Below, piece after piece: positions 24,656 to 34,014 of a DNA stretch of 64,000 nt (position 1 is the first letter of the stretch; every line of letters begins with the position of its first letter). A program made the position numbers and the translations under genes. Below the pieces are notes generated by a model that was not told where the DNA came from, did not search any database, and saw only the letters and a list, made by a program, of their open reading frames with translations. The stretch is from Neotamlana nanhaiensis (lineage in GTDB: Bacteria; Bacteroidota; Bacteroidia; Flavobacteriales; Flavobacteriaceae). Location: the NCBI RefSeq assembly GCF_000943555.1, contig NZ_JTDV01000015.1, positions 62,001 to 126,000 on the forward strand, written 5' to 3'.

Positions 24656-25768
24656 TTAGTTTTGGGCACTTTTATAAATTAATTCAGCCGTTTTTTTACT
24701 GGCACCTTTTCCGCCTAATCTTTTTTCTAATTCAAAGTAATTTAAAAACATGGTTTTGCGGTTTTCGGCTTCTAAAATTTTATCTAGTTCTTGCTGTAAA
24801 CGTTTTTTATTGAAATCGTTTTGAATTAGTTCGATAACCACCTCTTTATCCATAACCAAATTCACTAACGAAATAAATTTTAAAGTAATAATACGTTTGG
24901 CAATTTGGTACGAAATGTTGCTGCCTTTATAACAAACTACTTGCGGTACTTTAAACAAGGCTGTTTCTAAAGTTGCTGTGCCAGAGGTTACCAATGCCGC
25001 TGTGGAAATGCTTAGTAAATCGTAAGTTTTATTGTCGATAAATTTTACGTTATTCGATGTTATAAACGTTTGGTAAAAACTAAATTCCTGACTTGGTGCA
25101 CCAGCAATTACGAATTGATAATCGGGGTAATCATCAACCAAACTCAGCATTACCGAAAGCATTTTGGTTATTTCTTGCTTACGGCTTCCAGGTAATAGGG
25201 CTATTATAGGTTTGTCGCCTAAGTTGTTTTCGGCTCTAAATGTGCTATCTTTTACTTGAGTTCTATCAGCAATCGCATCAATTAATGGATGGCCAACAAA
25301 ATGCACATCGTAATCATATTTTTTATAGAAATCTTCAACAAACGGCAAAATAACATACATGGCATCGATATCGCGTTTTATGTCGAAAACACGTTTTGCA
25401 CGTGATGCCCAAACTTGCGGAGAAATATAGTAATTGGTTTTAAAACCTGCTTGTTTAGCCCATTTGGCAATACGTAAATTAAAACCAGAATTATCAATAA
25501 AAACAATAACATCGGGTTTAAATTCAGCAATATCTTTTTTGCAAAATCTTATAAGTTTAAAAATTTTATTGAGGTTTAAAATGACTTCAATAAACCCCAT
25601 AAAAGCACGCTCTTTATAGTGTTTAACTAAAGTGCCGCCTACATTTTGCATAGCATCGCCACCCCAAAACCTAATATTAGCATCAGTATCAACGTTGTAC
25701 AATGCTTTCATAAGGTTGGCACCGTGTAAATCGCCCGAAGCTTCACCTGCAAGAATGTAATATTTCAT
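24656..25768 (-). CDS. lpxB: Lipid-A-disaccharide synthase
   Basis: Joins UDP-2,3-diacylglucosamine and lipid X to form the lipid A disaccharide at the inner membrane. The 370 residues fit the family. It starts with YILAGEASGDLHGANLM, the LpxB signature. IDNSGFNLRIAKWAK, YISPQVWASR, VGHPLID, ALLPGSRKQEI and SGTATLETALF follow in the expected order and include the GT-B UDP-sugar site. The preceding small membrane protein gene ends 13 bp upstream and surE comes before that, a neighbourhood I know from other Flavobacteriaceae. It shows that the organism makes lipid A. Confidence 0.96.
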   Translation of the reverse strand: MKYYILAGEASGDLHGANLMKALYNVDTDANIRFWGGDAMQNVGGTLVKHYKERAFMGFIEVILNLNKIFKLIRFCKKDIAEFKPDVIVFIDNSGFNLRIAKWAKQAGFKTNYYISPQVWASRAKRVFDIKRDIDAMYVILPFVEDFYKKYDYDVHFVGHPLIDAIADRTQVKDSTFRAENNLGDKPIIALLPGSRKQEITKMLSVMLSLVDDYPDYQFVIAGAPSQEFSFYQTFITSNNVKFIDNKTYDLLSISTAALVTSGTATLETALFKVPQVVCYKGSNISYQIAKRIITLKFISLVNLVMDKEVVIELIQNDFNKKRLQQELDKILEAENRKTMFLNYFELEKRLGGKGASKKTAELIYKSAQN

Positions 25769-25781
25769 TTAAAAACTTCTA

Positions 25782-26066
25782 CTAAAATAATTTAAAAACA
25801 AAAGTAAATACGGCCAAAATTACGGTTATTAAAAGTACGCCTCGCGCTCTGTAATCTTGTCGTTTTCTTATAAAAACAAAAAAGGCAATAAGGTTTAAAA
25901 TGGCTCCTAAACTTATAAGTTTTCCTAAAAAGCCTTCACTAATTGCAGCTTTAATTACCGTTGTAAAATCGTCGCCACCACCTAAAAGTGTTGCAGCTAA
26001 AAATAAGCCAATGGCGTTTGCAATTAAGCCAACTATAATGCCTATAAAAACGTCTTTTTTAATCAT
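25782..26066 (-). CDS. Small membrane protein (three segments), function unknown
   Basis: A 94-residue hydrophobic protein with about three membrane segments (about 7-28, 47-67, 75-93) and a short charged loop containing RKRQDYRARG. Its start overlaps the surE end by 8 bp, so translation is probably coupled, and lpxB follows after 13 bp. The fixed position between surE and lpxB supports it being a true gene. No motif gives a function, and I do not assign one. A link to lipid A or envelope synthesis is only suggested by neighbours. Confidence 0.8.
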   Translation of the reverse strand: MIKKDVFIGIIVGLIANAIGLFLAATLLGGGDDFTTVIKAAISEGFLGKLISLGAILNLIAFFVFIRKRQDYRARGVLLITVILAVFTFVFKLF

Positions 26067-26835
26067 TTAAATTCCAGTTTTTTATGTCGTTTATAAAGTG
26101 GTGAGCTGTTAAATCGAATTGTGTGGGAACAATAGAAACGTAGTGGTTTTCTAGCGCCCATTCATCGGTATCTTCACCGCCATCTAAATTTACAAATTTT
26201 CCTGTTAGCCAGTAGTAATCTTTTCCTTGAGGTGTTTGGCGTTTATCGAATTCTTCTACCCAATTAGCACGCGCTTGTCGAGACACTTTAATGCCTTTAA
26301 TAGCTTCTTTGTTAAGGTTAGGAATATTCACATTAAGTACAATACCTTCGGGTAAACCATGCTTTAAAACATGTTCTGCAATAGTTTTTACATAAGGTTT
26401 CGAAGGCTCAAAATTAGCATCGTGACCATAATCTAATAGTGAAAAACCAATAGCTGGAATCCCTTCAATACCAGCCTCAATAGCAGCACTCATGGTACCA
26501 GAATAAATCACATTAATAGAAGCGTTAGAGCCATGATTAATACCCGAAACACACAGGTCGGGCGTTCGGTTTAAAATTTCTCTTATGGCAATTTTTACAC
26601 AATCGGCAGGTGTACCAGAACAGCTATATTCAGTTTGCGGGCCGTTGTCAATTTTTACAGGATCGGCAAACAGTGTAGAGTACAGTGTAATAGCATGCCC
26701 CATGCCACTTTGTGGGCTATCCGGAGCAACTACAACAACGTCGCCAAGTTGGTTCATTACCTCAATTAAGGTGCGAATTCCTGGGGCGTTTATGCCATCA
26801 TCATTGGTTACTAAAATTAAAGGTTTTTCTGCCAT
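26059..26835 (-). CDS. surE: 5'/3'-nucleotidase SurE
   Basis: A 258-residue metal-dependent phosphatase acting on nucleoside monophosphates, associated with stationary-phase survival. LVTNDDGINAPGI (Asn11, Asp12, Asp13) forms the metal site. PDSPQSGMGHAITL, YSCSGTPADCV and SGINHGSNASINVIYSGTMSAA complete the conserved core. It is the first gene of the minus-strand run to comEC, and the promoter should lie in 26836-27000, shared with the divergent protease gene. Length is normal and nothing is missing. Confidence 0.96.
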   Translation of the reverse strand: MAEKPLILVTNDDGINAPGIRTLIEVMNQLGDVVVVAPDSPQSGMGHAITLYSTLFADPVKIDNGPQTEYSCSGTPADCVKIAIREILNRTPDLCVSGINHGSNASINVIYSGTMSAAIEAGIEGIPAIGFSLLDYGHDANFEPSKPYVKTIAEHVLKHGLPEGIVLNVNIPNLNKEAIKGIKVSRQARANWVEEFDKRQTPQGKDYYWLTGKFVNLDGGEDTDEWALENHYVSIVPTQFDLTAHHFINDIKNWNLND

Positions 26836-27000
26836 ATCTTGCTTTTAATTTCTATGTGCTAAAATACATAAATTACGTATCAAACAGCCAAATTAAGGCG
26901 TTTAACAAAAAATTAGTAGCATTTGTTTATTGTGGCACACTTTTTTCTACTATTTTAGTAAAAATAATGTCGTGCTTTTTAGAGCAATTAAATTAAATAG

Positions 27001-29151
27001 ATGAGAAAAATTATGAAAAGGAATTATAAAGCAATGCTTTTGGTGTTGCTATTGGCATTTGCATCTTGCAGCTTCACTACCAAAAAATTTGATAACCCAG
27101 ACAAAGACAAATTATTAATACAAATTATAACTTTTGTTTTAGAGCAAGGACATTTCGATCCTATTCAGTTTGATGATGAATTTTCGGAAGATTTTTTCGA
27201 AGATTATATCGCCGTTACCGATCCGTTTAAACGTTATTTTTATCAATCGGATATCAATGAATTTGAGAAATTTAAGTTAACTATCGATGATCAACTTAAA
27301 GCTACGGATATTACATTTTTCAACGTTGTTAATCAGCGTACTTTGCAACGCATTGCGGAGGCAAAAGAGATTTATAAGTCGGTTTTAGCAGAACCTTTTG
27401 ATTATTCCATTAAGGAATCATATGATACGGATACCGAAAAAGTAGGTTTTCCAAAAAATAAAAAGGAAATGTACGATCGTTGGAGAAAGCAATTAAAGTT
27501 TTCTTCTATTTCAAATTATGTAGATATTAAAACAGAAGAAAAGCAGAAAAAGGAAAAAGATGCATCGTATACCATGAAAACCGATGCCGAAATTGAAAAA
27601 GAAGCTAGAGAAGCTACTCTAAAATCACTCAATATTATTTTTGAAGATTACATAGATGATCAAACACGCGAAGATTGGTTTGCTATTTATGTAAACACCA
27701 TTGTTGAAGAATTCGATCCGCATACTTATTATTTAGCTCCTAAAAACAAAGAAGATTTCGACCAACGTATGTCGGGAAAATTAGAAGGTATTGGGGCGCG
27801 TTTACAAAAACGTATGGATTATATTAAAGTAGTAGAATTAATTTCTGGTGGACCTGCATGGAAAGGCGAAGAACTTGAAGTTGAAGATGTTATTTTAAAA
27901 GTAAAACAAGAAGACGAAGAAACACCTGTAGATATTGTTGGTATGCGTATTAACGATGCTATAAATTATATTAAAGGGCCAAAAGGCACCAAGGTGACCC
28001 TAACAGTTAAAAAAGTTGATGGAACCATTAAAGACATTACAATTACCCGTGATATTGTTGAGATATTAGATACTTATGCAAAAGCATCGGTGGTAGAAAA
28101 AGATGGTAAAAAGTTTGGAGTAATTAATTTACCCGCATTTTACGTCGATTTTCAAGATTATAAAAATATTAATGCGGCAAAAGATGTTAAAGCTGAAATA
28201 GAGCATTTAAAAGCCGAAGGAATGGAAGGTTTAGTGCTCGATTTACGAAACAATGGTGGTGGGTCGTTACCAACGGTGGTCGATATGGCAGGTTTGTTTA
28301 TAAAAGATGGCCCTATTGTACAAGTGCGTTCTACTGGTGAGGCTAAAGAAGTACTTAAAGATAGAGATAAATCTATTTCTTGGGATGGGCCTTTAGTTAT
28401 TTTGGTAAACGAAATTTCGGCATCAGCTTCCGAAATTATGTCGGCAGCAATGCAAGATTATAAACGCGCTATTATTATTGGTAGTAAACAAACCTACGGA
28501 AAAGGAACGGTGCAAAATGTTATGAATTTAAATAATATGTTGCGTAATAATAATGCTGGCGATTTAGGAGCCTTAGCCTTAACAACTCAAAAATATTACC
28601 GTATTAATGGTGGTTCGGTTCAGTTAGAAGGTGTAAAAAGCGATGTTACTGTTCCAGGACGTTTTAGTTATATAAATGTAGGTGAAAAAGATAAAGATAA
28701 CCCATTACCTTGGGATGAAATTGATCCAGCTATTTATACACCTTGGGATCATTATTTCGATTACGATACTACTGTTGCAAAAAGTAAAGCGCGCATGAGT
28801 AATAACGAGCAAATTAAGCTTATTGATGAAAATGCGAAATGGGTAAAAAATAAAATTGATGAAACCGTAGTGTCTTTAAATTACGATGAGTATGTGAAGC
28901 AAAATGAAGAAAATGAAGCCGAATCGAAGCAGTTTGATGCGATTGATGATTATACTTCAAATTTAAAGTTTTATTCAACAACCTACGAAAAATCGTTGTT
29001 TGAAACCGATTCAACAGATTTAAAAGAAAAACGCGAACGCTGGCATAAAAGCTTAACTAAAGATGTTTATATTGAAGAAGCATTAAACGTGTTAGAAGAT
29101 TTAAAAACGGCATATCCAATTAAAAAGGTAGCTTCAGCTGTAAAAGAGTAA
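27001..29151 (+). CDS. Tail-specific (carboxy-terminal processing) protease, S41 family
   Basis: A 716-residue periplasmic protease of the Prc/Tsp type. The signal ends in LAFASCS, a probable lipobox, making it a lipoprotein. The N-terminal helical part is typical of long Tsp proteins. A PDZ domain lies around 235-340 (YIKVVELISGGPAWKG, INDAINYIKGPKGTKVTL), then the S41 core. LDLRNNGGGSLP, the SASASE stretch at 473-478 with the catalytic Ser, and GSKQTYGKGTVQ with the catalytic Lys are all present. The C-terminal DUF3340-like tail is charged. It may trim or degrade envelope proteins. A permease gene follows after 6 bp. The upstream ATG at 27001 is used here; ATG 27013 is an equal alternative. 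Confidence 0.93.
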   Translation: MRKIMKRNYKAMLLVLLLAFASCSFTTKKFDNPDKDKLLIQIITFVLEQGHFDPIQFDDEFSEDFFEDYIAVTDPFKRYFYQSDINEFEKFKLTIDDQLKATDITFFNVVNQRTLQRIAEAKEIYKSVLAEPFDYSIKESYDTDTEKVGFPKNKKEMYDRWRKQLKFSSISNYVDIKTEEKQKKEKDASYTMKTDAEIEKEAREATLKSLNIIFEDYIDDQTREDWFAIYVNTIVEEFDPHTYYLAPKNKEDFDQRMSGKLEGIGARLQKRMDYIKVVELISGGPAWKGEELEVEDVILKVKQEDEETPVDIVGMRINDAINYIKGPKGTKVTLTVKKVDGTIKDITITRDIVEILDTYAKASVVEKDGKKFGVINLPAFYVDFQDYKNINAAKDVKAEIEHLKAEGMEGLVLDLRNNGGGSLPTVVDMAGLFIKDGPIVQVRSTGEAKEVLKDRDKSISWDGPLVILVNEISASASEIMSAAMQDYKRAIIIGSKQTYGKGTVQNVMNLNNMLRNNNAGDLGALALTTQKYYRINGGSVQLEGVKSDVTVPGRFSYINVGEKDKDNPLPWDEIDPAIYTPWDHYFDYDTTVAKSKARMSNNEQIKLIDENAKWVKNKIDETVVSLNYDEYVKQNEENEAESKQFDAIDDYTSNLKFYSTTYEKSLFETDSTDLKEKRERWHKSLTKDVYIEEALNVLEDLKTAYPIKKVASAVKE

Positions 29152-29157
29152 GTTTTT

Positions 29158-30252
29158 ATGGCAGAACCATCAAACTCATTAAAACAATTAGCGCTCCAAA
29201 AGTTTAAAAGGAACTTTTGGGGCGTTTTTTGCTTCATTTATATCATTATTGTTGGTTTAGTTTCGGTGTTTGCTTATGCTTTAGCTCCCGATAATTCACA
29301 ATATGCTAACCAAATGCATTTGGCTATCCACTCTAAAAAGCCTGGGTTTACCGTGCAAATGCTTACCATTCCATCAGAATTAAAAGTGGAACAAAATGTG
29401 TTTGATAAGTTGTTTTTTGGAAAAATAAACGCCAATACCGAAGTACCTATTTTAAAATATAGCATTGAAAATAATAATTTAGTTTACACCGAATACACTT
29501 CCGATGGTTTATTAGGAACAGAAAAAACACTCAATTTAAACGTATTTTCAAATAATAAAGCTGAAGAATTTATAAGTGAAAAAACCTTTGTTTTAGGAAC
29601 CGATAAATATGGTAGAGATTTATTAAGTAGAGTACTTGTTGGCGCAAGAATTTCATTTTTTATTGGTTTTGTTGCTGTTTTTATCTCACTAGTAATAGGC
29701 ATTTTTATGGGAAGTTTGGCGGGGTATTTTGGAGGTAAAATTGATTCCGCAATTATGTGGATAATAAATGTAACATGGTCTATACCAACATTACTTTTGG
29801 TAATTGCAATTACCTTAGCTTTAGGAAAAGGCTTTTGGCAGGTTTTTATTGCTGTGGGATTAACTATGTGGGTAGAAGTGGCTCGCGTGGTACGCGGACA
29901 AATAATTTCGGTTAAAGAAATGCAATATGTAACTGCTGCGAAGGCTTTAGGTTACAATCATTATAGAATTATCACGAAGCACATACTACCTAATATTATG
30001 GCGCCAGTAATTGTAATTTCGGCGGCTAATTTTGCTTCAGCTATTTTAATTGAAAGCGGCCTAAGCTTTTTGGGTATTGGAGCACAACCGCCTATGTCTA
30101 GTTGGGGCGCCATGATTAAAGATCATTACAACTACATTATCCTTGGTAAACCTTATTTAGCCGTAATTCCAGGATTGTGCATAATGAGTTTAGTAATGGC
30201 CTTTATGCTTATTGGTAATGCTCTTCGTGATGCTTTGGATGTAAAGGGGTAA
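29158..30252 (+). CDS. OppC/DppC-type ABC transporter permease
   Basis: A 364-residue inner-membrane permease of the peptide/nickel ABC class. An N-terminal segment (about 20-42) anchors a long extracytoplasmic loop. The BPD_transp_1 core then starts at about 155 with FVLGTDKYGRDLLSRVLVGAR, the OppC hallmark. The EAA-type motif VTAAKALGYNHYRIITKHILPNI follows, and then ESGLSFLGIGAQPP. No ATPase or binding-protein gene is adjacent; instead it trails a protease. The matching OppB-type permease begins at 63628, more than 33 kb away, so the subunits are encoded separately. The substrate is unknown. Confidence 0.92.
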   Translation: MAEPSNSLKQLALQKFKRNFWGVFCFIYIIIVGLVSVFAYALAPDNSQYANQMHLAIHSKKPGFTVQMLTIPSELKVEQNVFDKLFFGKINANTEVPILKYSIENNNLVYTEYTSDGLLGTEKTLNLNVFSNNKAEEFISEKTFVLGTDKYGRDLLSRVLVGARISFFIGFVAVFISLVIGIFMGSLAGYFGGKIDSAIMWIINVTWSIPTLLLVIAITLALGKGFWQVFIAVGLTMWVEVARVVRGQIISVKEMQYVTAAKALGYNHYRIITKHILPNIMAPVIVISAANFASAILIESGLSFLGIGAQPPMSSWGAMIKDHYNYIILGKPYLAVIPGLCIMSLVMAFMLIGNALRDALDVKG

Positions 30253-30255
30253 ATT

Positions 30256-30281
30256 TTAAAAAGTAAAAATTTACTTTTTAA
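30256..30281. terminator. Bidirectional hairpin between convergent genes
   Basis: TTAAAAAGTAAA (30256-30267) and TTTACTTTTTAA (30270-30281) form a 12-bp perfect stem with T-rich ends on both strands. It serves the permease gene (+) and overlaps the stop region of the small coiled-coil gene (-). The stem is A/T-only except for two pairs, so it is weak. Confidence 0.55.
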
Positions 30282-30705
30282 ACGCCATAATCTCTACCTT
30301 TTTTATAGCATCGATTTGGTTTTTTAATTCGCTATTTTTTTTCAGCATTTTAAAAATATCGGTACCAATTAAAGTACTCGGTTGGTTTACTTCAATATTG
30401 CAAGTTTTTAATTTGTCTTTTAAATCTTTGTTGTTTATTATTAATTGATTTAAACTTTTTTCTTGTAACGATAGTTGAGCAGATAAGTCCGTTACTGTTT
30501 GGTCTACTTCTTTTTTATAGTGTACTAATGAGTCTCGAAGACGCAGTGCATTTTCGTCGTTTGTTTTTATAACTACGCCTAAAATGTTTATTTCGGTGGC
30601 GTTTGTTAGGGCATTTTCAAACTGACTTTTAAATAAAAATAATGCAATTAATGCAACGAGCGCCCAAATAAGGGTTTTATACGGGAAATTAGATTTGTCT
30701 GACAT
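30271..30705 (-). CDS. Membrane-anchored coiled-coil protein, function unknown
   Basis: A 144-residue protein I do not recognise. One membrane segment near the N terminus (about 9-24) is followed by a beta-like short stretch (INILGVVIKTND) and then a long heptad-patterned region (about 55-110) rich in Leu, Lys and Gln, consistent with a coiled coil. A further short coil closes the protein. It lies 77 bp after the FAD oxidoreductase, so it may be the last gene of that cluster or an independent gene. Nothing links it by sequence to a known immunity or structural protein. Confidence 0.7.
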   Translation of the reverse strand: MSDKSNFPYKTLIWALVALIALFLFKSQFENALTNATEINILGVVIKTNDENALRLRDSLVHYKKEVDQTVTDLSAQLSLQEKSLNQLIINNKDLKDKLKTCNIEVNQPSTLIGTDIFKMLKKNSELKNQIDAIKKVEIMAFKK

Positions 30706-30782
30706 GATTCTAGTTTTTATGTTGATTTGTTAGTTGAATTAAAATAAACTTACAATTTAAAACCTCTAAAATAGAAATATTT

Positions 30783-32399
30783 TTAAGTTATTAAATCCTC
30801 ATTTTGGGGATTTATAGGATGGATAACAGGTTCATCTGCGGCTAATTTTGTTTCATATAAAAAGTCGTTAGCAAAAAAGTGAAGCATTTCTGGGCTTAGT
30901 AGTTTTTTTCGTTGGGCTTTCCAATTATTTACCGTGTCATTTCCGTACATGTAGTTTACCAGTCCGTTATATGCCCAATTACTGCCTTTTCCCCAGTGTT
31001 GTGTAAATTTGATGTTGTTTTGTTTTAAAACTTCAATAATTCGGGTGCAGTACGCTTCAAAACTCATTATTTTTCGTGTTTTTTTCCAGAGAACACCATC
31101 AATTTCGAGCATGCAAGTAACCGGGAACTTTGTAAAACCTAAGGTCGCTTTGGTTTGTTTTACAAATCGCATTGCAAAAATACCAGGTATTGGCCCTTCT
31201 TTGGTGGTTAAATCGCATAATAGTTTTAATGCTTTTGATGAGTCGGTATAATCAATGCCTACCGAACAAGCAAAAGCACCACCTTGGTATGGCGCATCCC
31301 AAAATATTTCGGGTAAGGTACCTGTTAAATCCTCATCAACTTTTGGTAAAATAGATTTTTCCAACCGTTTTATTAACCACGGAATACTCTTTGGCCAGTT
31401 TTCGGCCATTTTTGTAAATAAATGAATCAAATCCATGTATAACGATTGTTTAATTATGGGAAACGGATCTTTATAATCGTTTTTATACGCGTTTTTATAC
31501 ATAAGTTCTACCACATATTCTGGTTCATCGCTGTATTGATTTATAAATACTTTGTAATGGTATGGTGTTTTGCCAAATCCGTCGGGTGTGGTTTCTTCGG
31601 GGATTTTAAAAGGTGAATTTTTAAAGTCTAATGTATCGGCAAGTTGTAATGCAACATTTTTGTCTATTTTCCTAACGTAGCGATTTAGTAAAAATCGGGG
31701 TTCGGCTTCAATAACAACGCCATGAATAAATCCGAAGCTACCTAAACCAACCAAAGCGGCATAAAACATGGCATCGTCTCGAATTATTTTTTTTGAAATT
31801 GATTGTGCAAACGCATCATTTAATCCTGCTTTACTTTCGGGTTCAATATAAACGTTGTCTTCAATATTTGGCCCAGTAATTAAATGCAAACCAACTACAT
31901 AATCTTGCACAGAACCTACTTGAAAAGCCGAACCATGAACCCCCGTTGATATACAACCAGCAATAGTTTGCCCGTTACTAGCACCCGATGTTTTTAGTGA
32001 TTTTCCGTGAGATGATAGCACCTCAGAAATTCGTTTTATGGTTGTGCCACATTGAAAAAGGAATAGGTTTTCGGCTTTAAATGTGGTGTCACTATGTAAA
32101 TTTTCGGGTTGTATAGGCATATGAATATTCATAAAGCCATTGTAATGCATACAATCTTTATGATGCGCAATGTGATTTAAAGACCATGCCGAACCGTAAG
32201 CACGAAAGCCTTGGTTGGCATTAAAAGTTTCCTTAATTAAACGCTGAATTTCTACAACCGCATCGTTATATCTATCTATTTTTTTGGGGATTATACCATC
32301 GCCTTCTAACTCGGTAATGTAAAGTTTTTTTAATTTGAAAGGCCCGTTATTATGTAAGGTGTCCCAGTGTTTTAAATGGTGAGTTTTTGTTGTTGCCAT
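30783..32399 (-). CDS. FAD-binding oxidoreductase of the VAO/ALO family
   Basis: A 538-residue flavoprotein. The PCMH-type FAD domain is visible from about 50 to 220: FRAYGSAWSLNHIA, LFLFQCGTTIKRISEVL, and SLKTSGASNGQTIAGCISTG followed by VHGS, whose His is a possible covalent FAD site. The C-terminal half resembles sugar-lactone or cholesterol-oxidase-like members (HWGKGSNWAYNGLVNYMYG near the end). No signal peptide is present. It starts 4 bp after the small lipoprotein gene and belongs to the minus-strand cluster with the CHAT/hydrolase protein. The substrate is unknown; aldonolactone, polyol and sterol oxidases share this architecture. Confidence 0.82.
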   Translation of the reverse strand: MATTKTHHLKHWDTLHNNGPFKLKKLYITELEGDGIIPKKIDRYNDAVVEIQRLIKETFNANQGFRAYGSAWSLNHIAHHKDCMHYNGFMNIHMPIQPENLHSDTTFKAENLFLFQCGTTIKRISEVLSSHGKSLKTSGASNGQTIAGCISTGVHGSAFQVGSVQDYVVGLHLITGPNIEDNVYIEPESKAGLNDAFAQSISKKIIRDDAMFYAALVGLGSFGFIHGVVIEAEPRFLLNRYVRKIDKNVALQLADTLDFKNSPFKIPEETTPDGFGKTPYHYKVFINQYSDEPEYVVELMYKNAYKNDYKDPFPIIKQSLYMDLIHLFTKMAENWPKSIPWLIKRLEKSILPKVDEDLTGTLPEIFWDAPYQGGAFACSVGIDYTDSSKALKLLCDLTTKEGPIPGIFAMRFVKQTKATLGFTKFPVTCMLEIDGVLWKKTRKIMSFEAYCTRIIEVLKQNNIKFTQHWGKGSNWAYNGLVNYMYGNDTVNNWKAQRKKLLSPEMLHFFANDFLYETKLAADEPVIHPINPQNEDLIT

Positions 32400-32403
32400 A
32401 ATA

Positions 32404-32754
32404 TTAATTTGTAGGTTTCATGCATACGTATTTAACTTTAAGCTTGCGTTTTTTTCCAAATGAAAATACACTTAAAAGGGAACCGCCAAAGGTGTTTTTA
32501 AATTCTACGGTATGTAGTTTTCCCGATTTGCAAGCCTCGGTTTCTTTTATTAAATAGGTGAAGTCTTTTGATACTACATCAATTTTAATAACGGTATCGA
32601 GTTCTACAACTTCCATACCCCGATAATAATCATCGCGCGATAATAACGGGTCGGGTTGATAAGCACCATTTATACTTCTTAAACGTACTGAATAGCACGA
32701 ACTAAGCAATAAACTGATGATAATTAATGTGAAGATTTTAATTGAATTTTTCAT
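32404..32754 (-). CDS. Small lipoprotein, function unknown
   Basis: A 116-residue protein with a clear lipoprotein signal: hydrophobic segment, then LLLSSC with Cys19. The mature part (about 98 residues) is beta-rich with no recognised motif; two further Cys are present (ACKSGK and the C-terminal VCMKP). It lies between the L,D-transpeptidase-like protein (21 bp) and the FAD oxidoreductase (4 bp), so it is part of the same transcript. It is the only cluster member with an export signal. An envelope partner or immunity role is conceivable by position only. Confidence 0.75.
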   Translation of the reverse strand: MKNSIKIFTLIIISLLLSSCYSVRLRSINGAYQPDPLLSRDDYYRGMEVVELDTVIKIDVVSKDFTYLIKETEACKSGKLHTVEFKNTFGGSLLSVFSFGKKRKLKVKYVCMKPTN

Positions 32755-32775
32755 GGGGTTTGGTTTTTTATGGTT

Positions 32776-34008
32776 TTAAACCGATTGAAGCTTCGCGAAA
32801 ATTTTTGAAGCATAATCGCTTCCAAACTCCGAAGATAAATCGAGTGATTCCTCACGACCTAGCGTGTAATATAGCGTTGTAACTTGCGGTGGTGCGTAAC
32901 AAAGCACCAAATCGGTAAATACATTGTAGGCGCCTTTAGTTTGTTTTTTTGAATTGGTTAAACCGCCGTAGCTTGTTGATGCGAAACTGGAGCAGTCTTG
33001 CAAATCGTTGTTATGGTTTATATAGCTTTTTCCAGCAATTACTTGGCATCCGGCCGAAAAATTGGAGCTACCTACACCTGTCCAATGTATGTTTATGCCT
33101 GGGTTTACTTGAAGCCCTTTTAACCGACCTTGGCTATCGGTTACTTTTAAATCGTTATTGGTTAGTGAATTATCGTTGTCCCAATCGCGAAGTATCATTA
33201 CGCCCTTGGGATTTTCTGGTTTTAAAGCACGATAAATTTTACTTTCGTTTGTTATTTTGTGCCAACCAAATCTATACCTGTGTTGTCCTTCAATTAAAAA
33301 GGCTTCATCGTTTCGTTGCGCCATGTTAACACTTGGGTCTGTTGAGCCCCAAAATGTAAAAACCATACCGTTTATTAATAAAAAGAAAACATCATCATTG
33401 TTGCGTCGTGTTGTACTTGTAGTTTGATTTCTACGGACGCCAATTAAATGGATTTTATCTGGGCTAAAATCCCAATCTTGTGGTTTTAAAGTAGCATAGG
33501 TGTTGTTAAGCGTGTTTAATTCACTTAAAATAGGTCCAGGATTTGCCGAATAATGTTGTTTCGCTTTGTTTAATAAATTTATCCAACGGGTATACTCTGG
33601 CGTTGGATTATTTTTAAAATTGCCCCAAACCGATGTAATTCCATTGGTTTTCCATCTATTTATATGTTCCATAGTTCCCGAACCTACAATGCCATCGGGT
33701 ACCATATCGCTAACATGTTCAATGGTGCGAACATATTCTTGAAATAGTCGTACTGCAGCCTGCGTTACATAACCAAAAACTCCATTAAAATCGTTGCGAG
33801 GCATAAAACCTGCATCAAACAAAAATTGTTGCAATTCTAAAACCGGGTTGCCATCTACTGTTCTAAACGATCGCCATTTGGTACGGTCGTCGTCGCGAAA
33901 CGATACTTTACCAACTAAAATGCCATCCATATGGTATGGTTTTAAGTAAGTTTCTCTACTCGAGGGGCGTTTGCCCGCATCGCAGCTTCCTAAGTATAAT
34001 GTGGCCAT
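32776..34008 (-). CDS. Peptidoglycan-binding domain protein with L,D-transpeptidase-like C-terminal domain
   Basis: A 410-residue protein without a signal peptide. Residues about 55-118 form a PG_binding_1-like domain (LELQQFLFDAGF, NDFNGVFGYVTQAAVRLFQEY, DGIVGSGTMEHI). The C-terminal part (about 180-400) is beta-rich and contains INIHWTGVGSSNFSAGCQVI with His308, Ser318 and Cys321. This spacing resembles the H...SxGC active site of YkuD/L,D-transpeptidase folds and of some phage-type wall proteins. It follows the 1806-residue CHAT protein by 6 bp. Wall binding without a Sec signal implies either another export route or use after lysis. Catalysis is inferred from one motif. Confidence 0.72.
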   Translation of the reverse strand: MATLYLGSCDAGKRPSSRETYLKPYHMDGILVGKVSFRDDDRTKWRSFRTVDGNPVLELQQFLFDAGFMPRNDFNGVFGYVTQAAVRLFQEYVRTIEHVSDMVPDGIVGSGTMEHINRWKTNGITSVWGNFKNNPTPEYTRWINLLNKAKQHYSANPGPILSELNTLNNTYATLKPQDWDFSPDKIHLIGVRRNQTTSTTRRNNDDVFFLLINGMVFTFWGSTDPSVNMAQRNDEAFLIEGQHRYRFGWHKITNESKIYRALKPENPKGVMILRDWDNDNSLTNNDLKVTDSQGRLKGLQVNPGINIHWTGVGSSNFSAGCQVIAGKSYINHNNDLQDCSSFASTSYGGLTNSKKQTKGAYNVFTDLVLCYAPPQVTTLYYTLGREESLDLSSEFGSDYASKIFAKLQSV

Positions 34009-34014
34009 GGCGTG

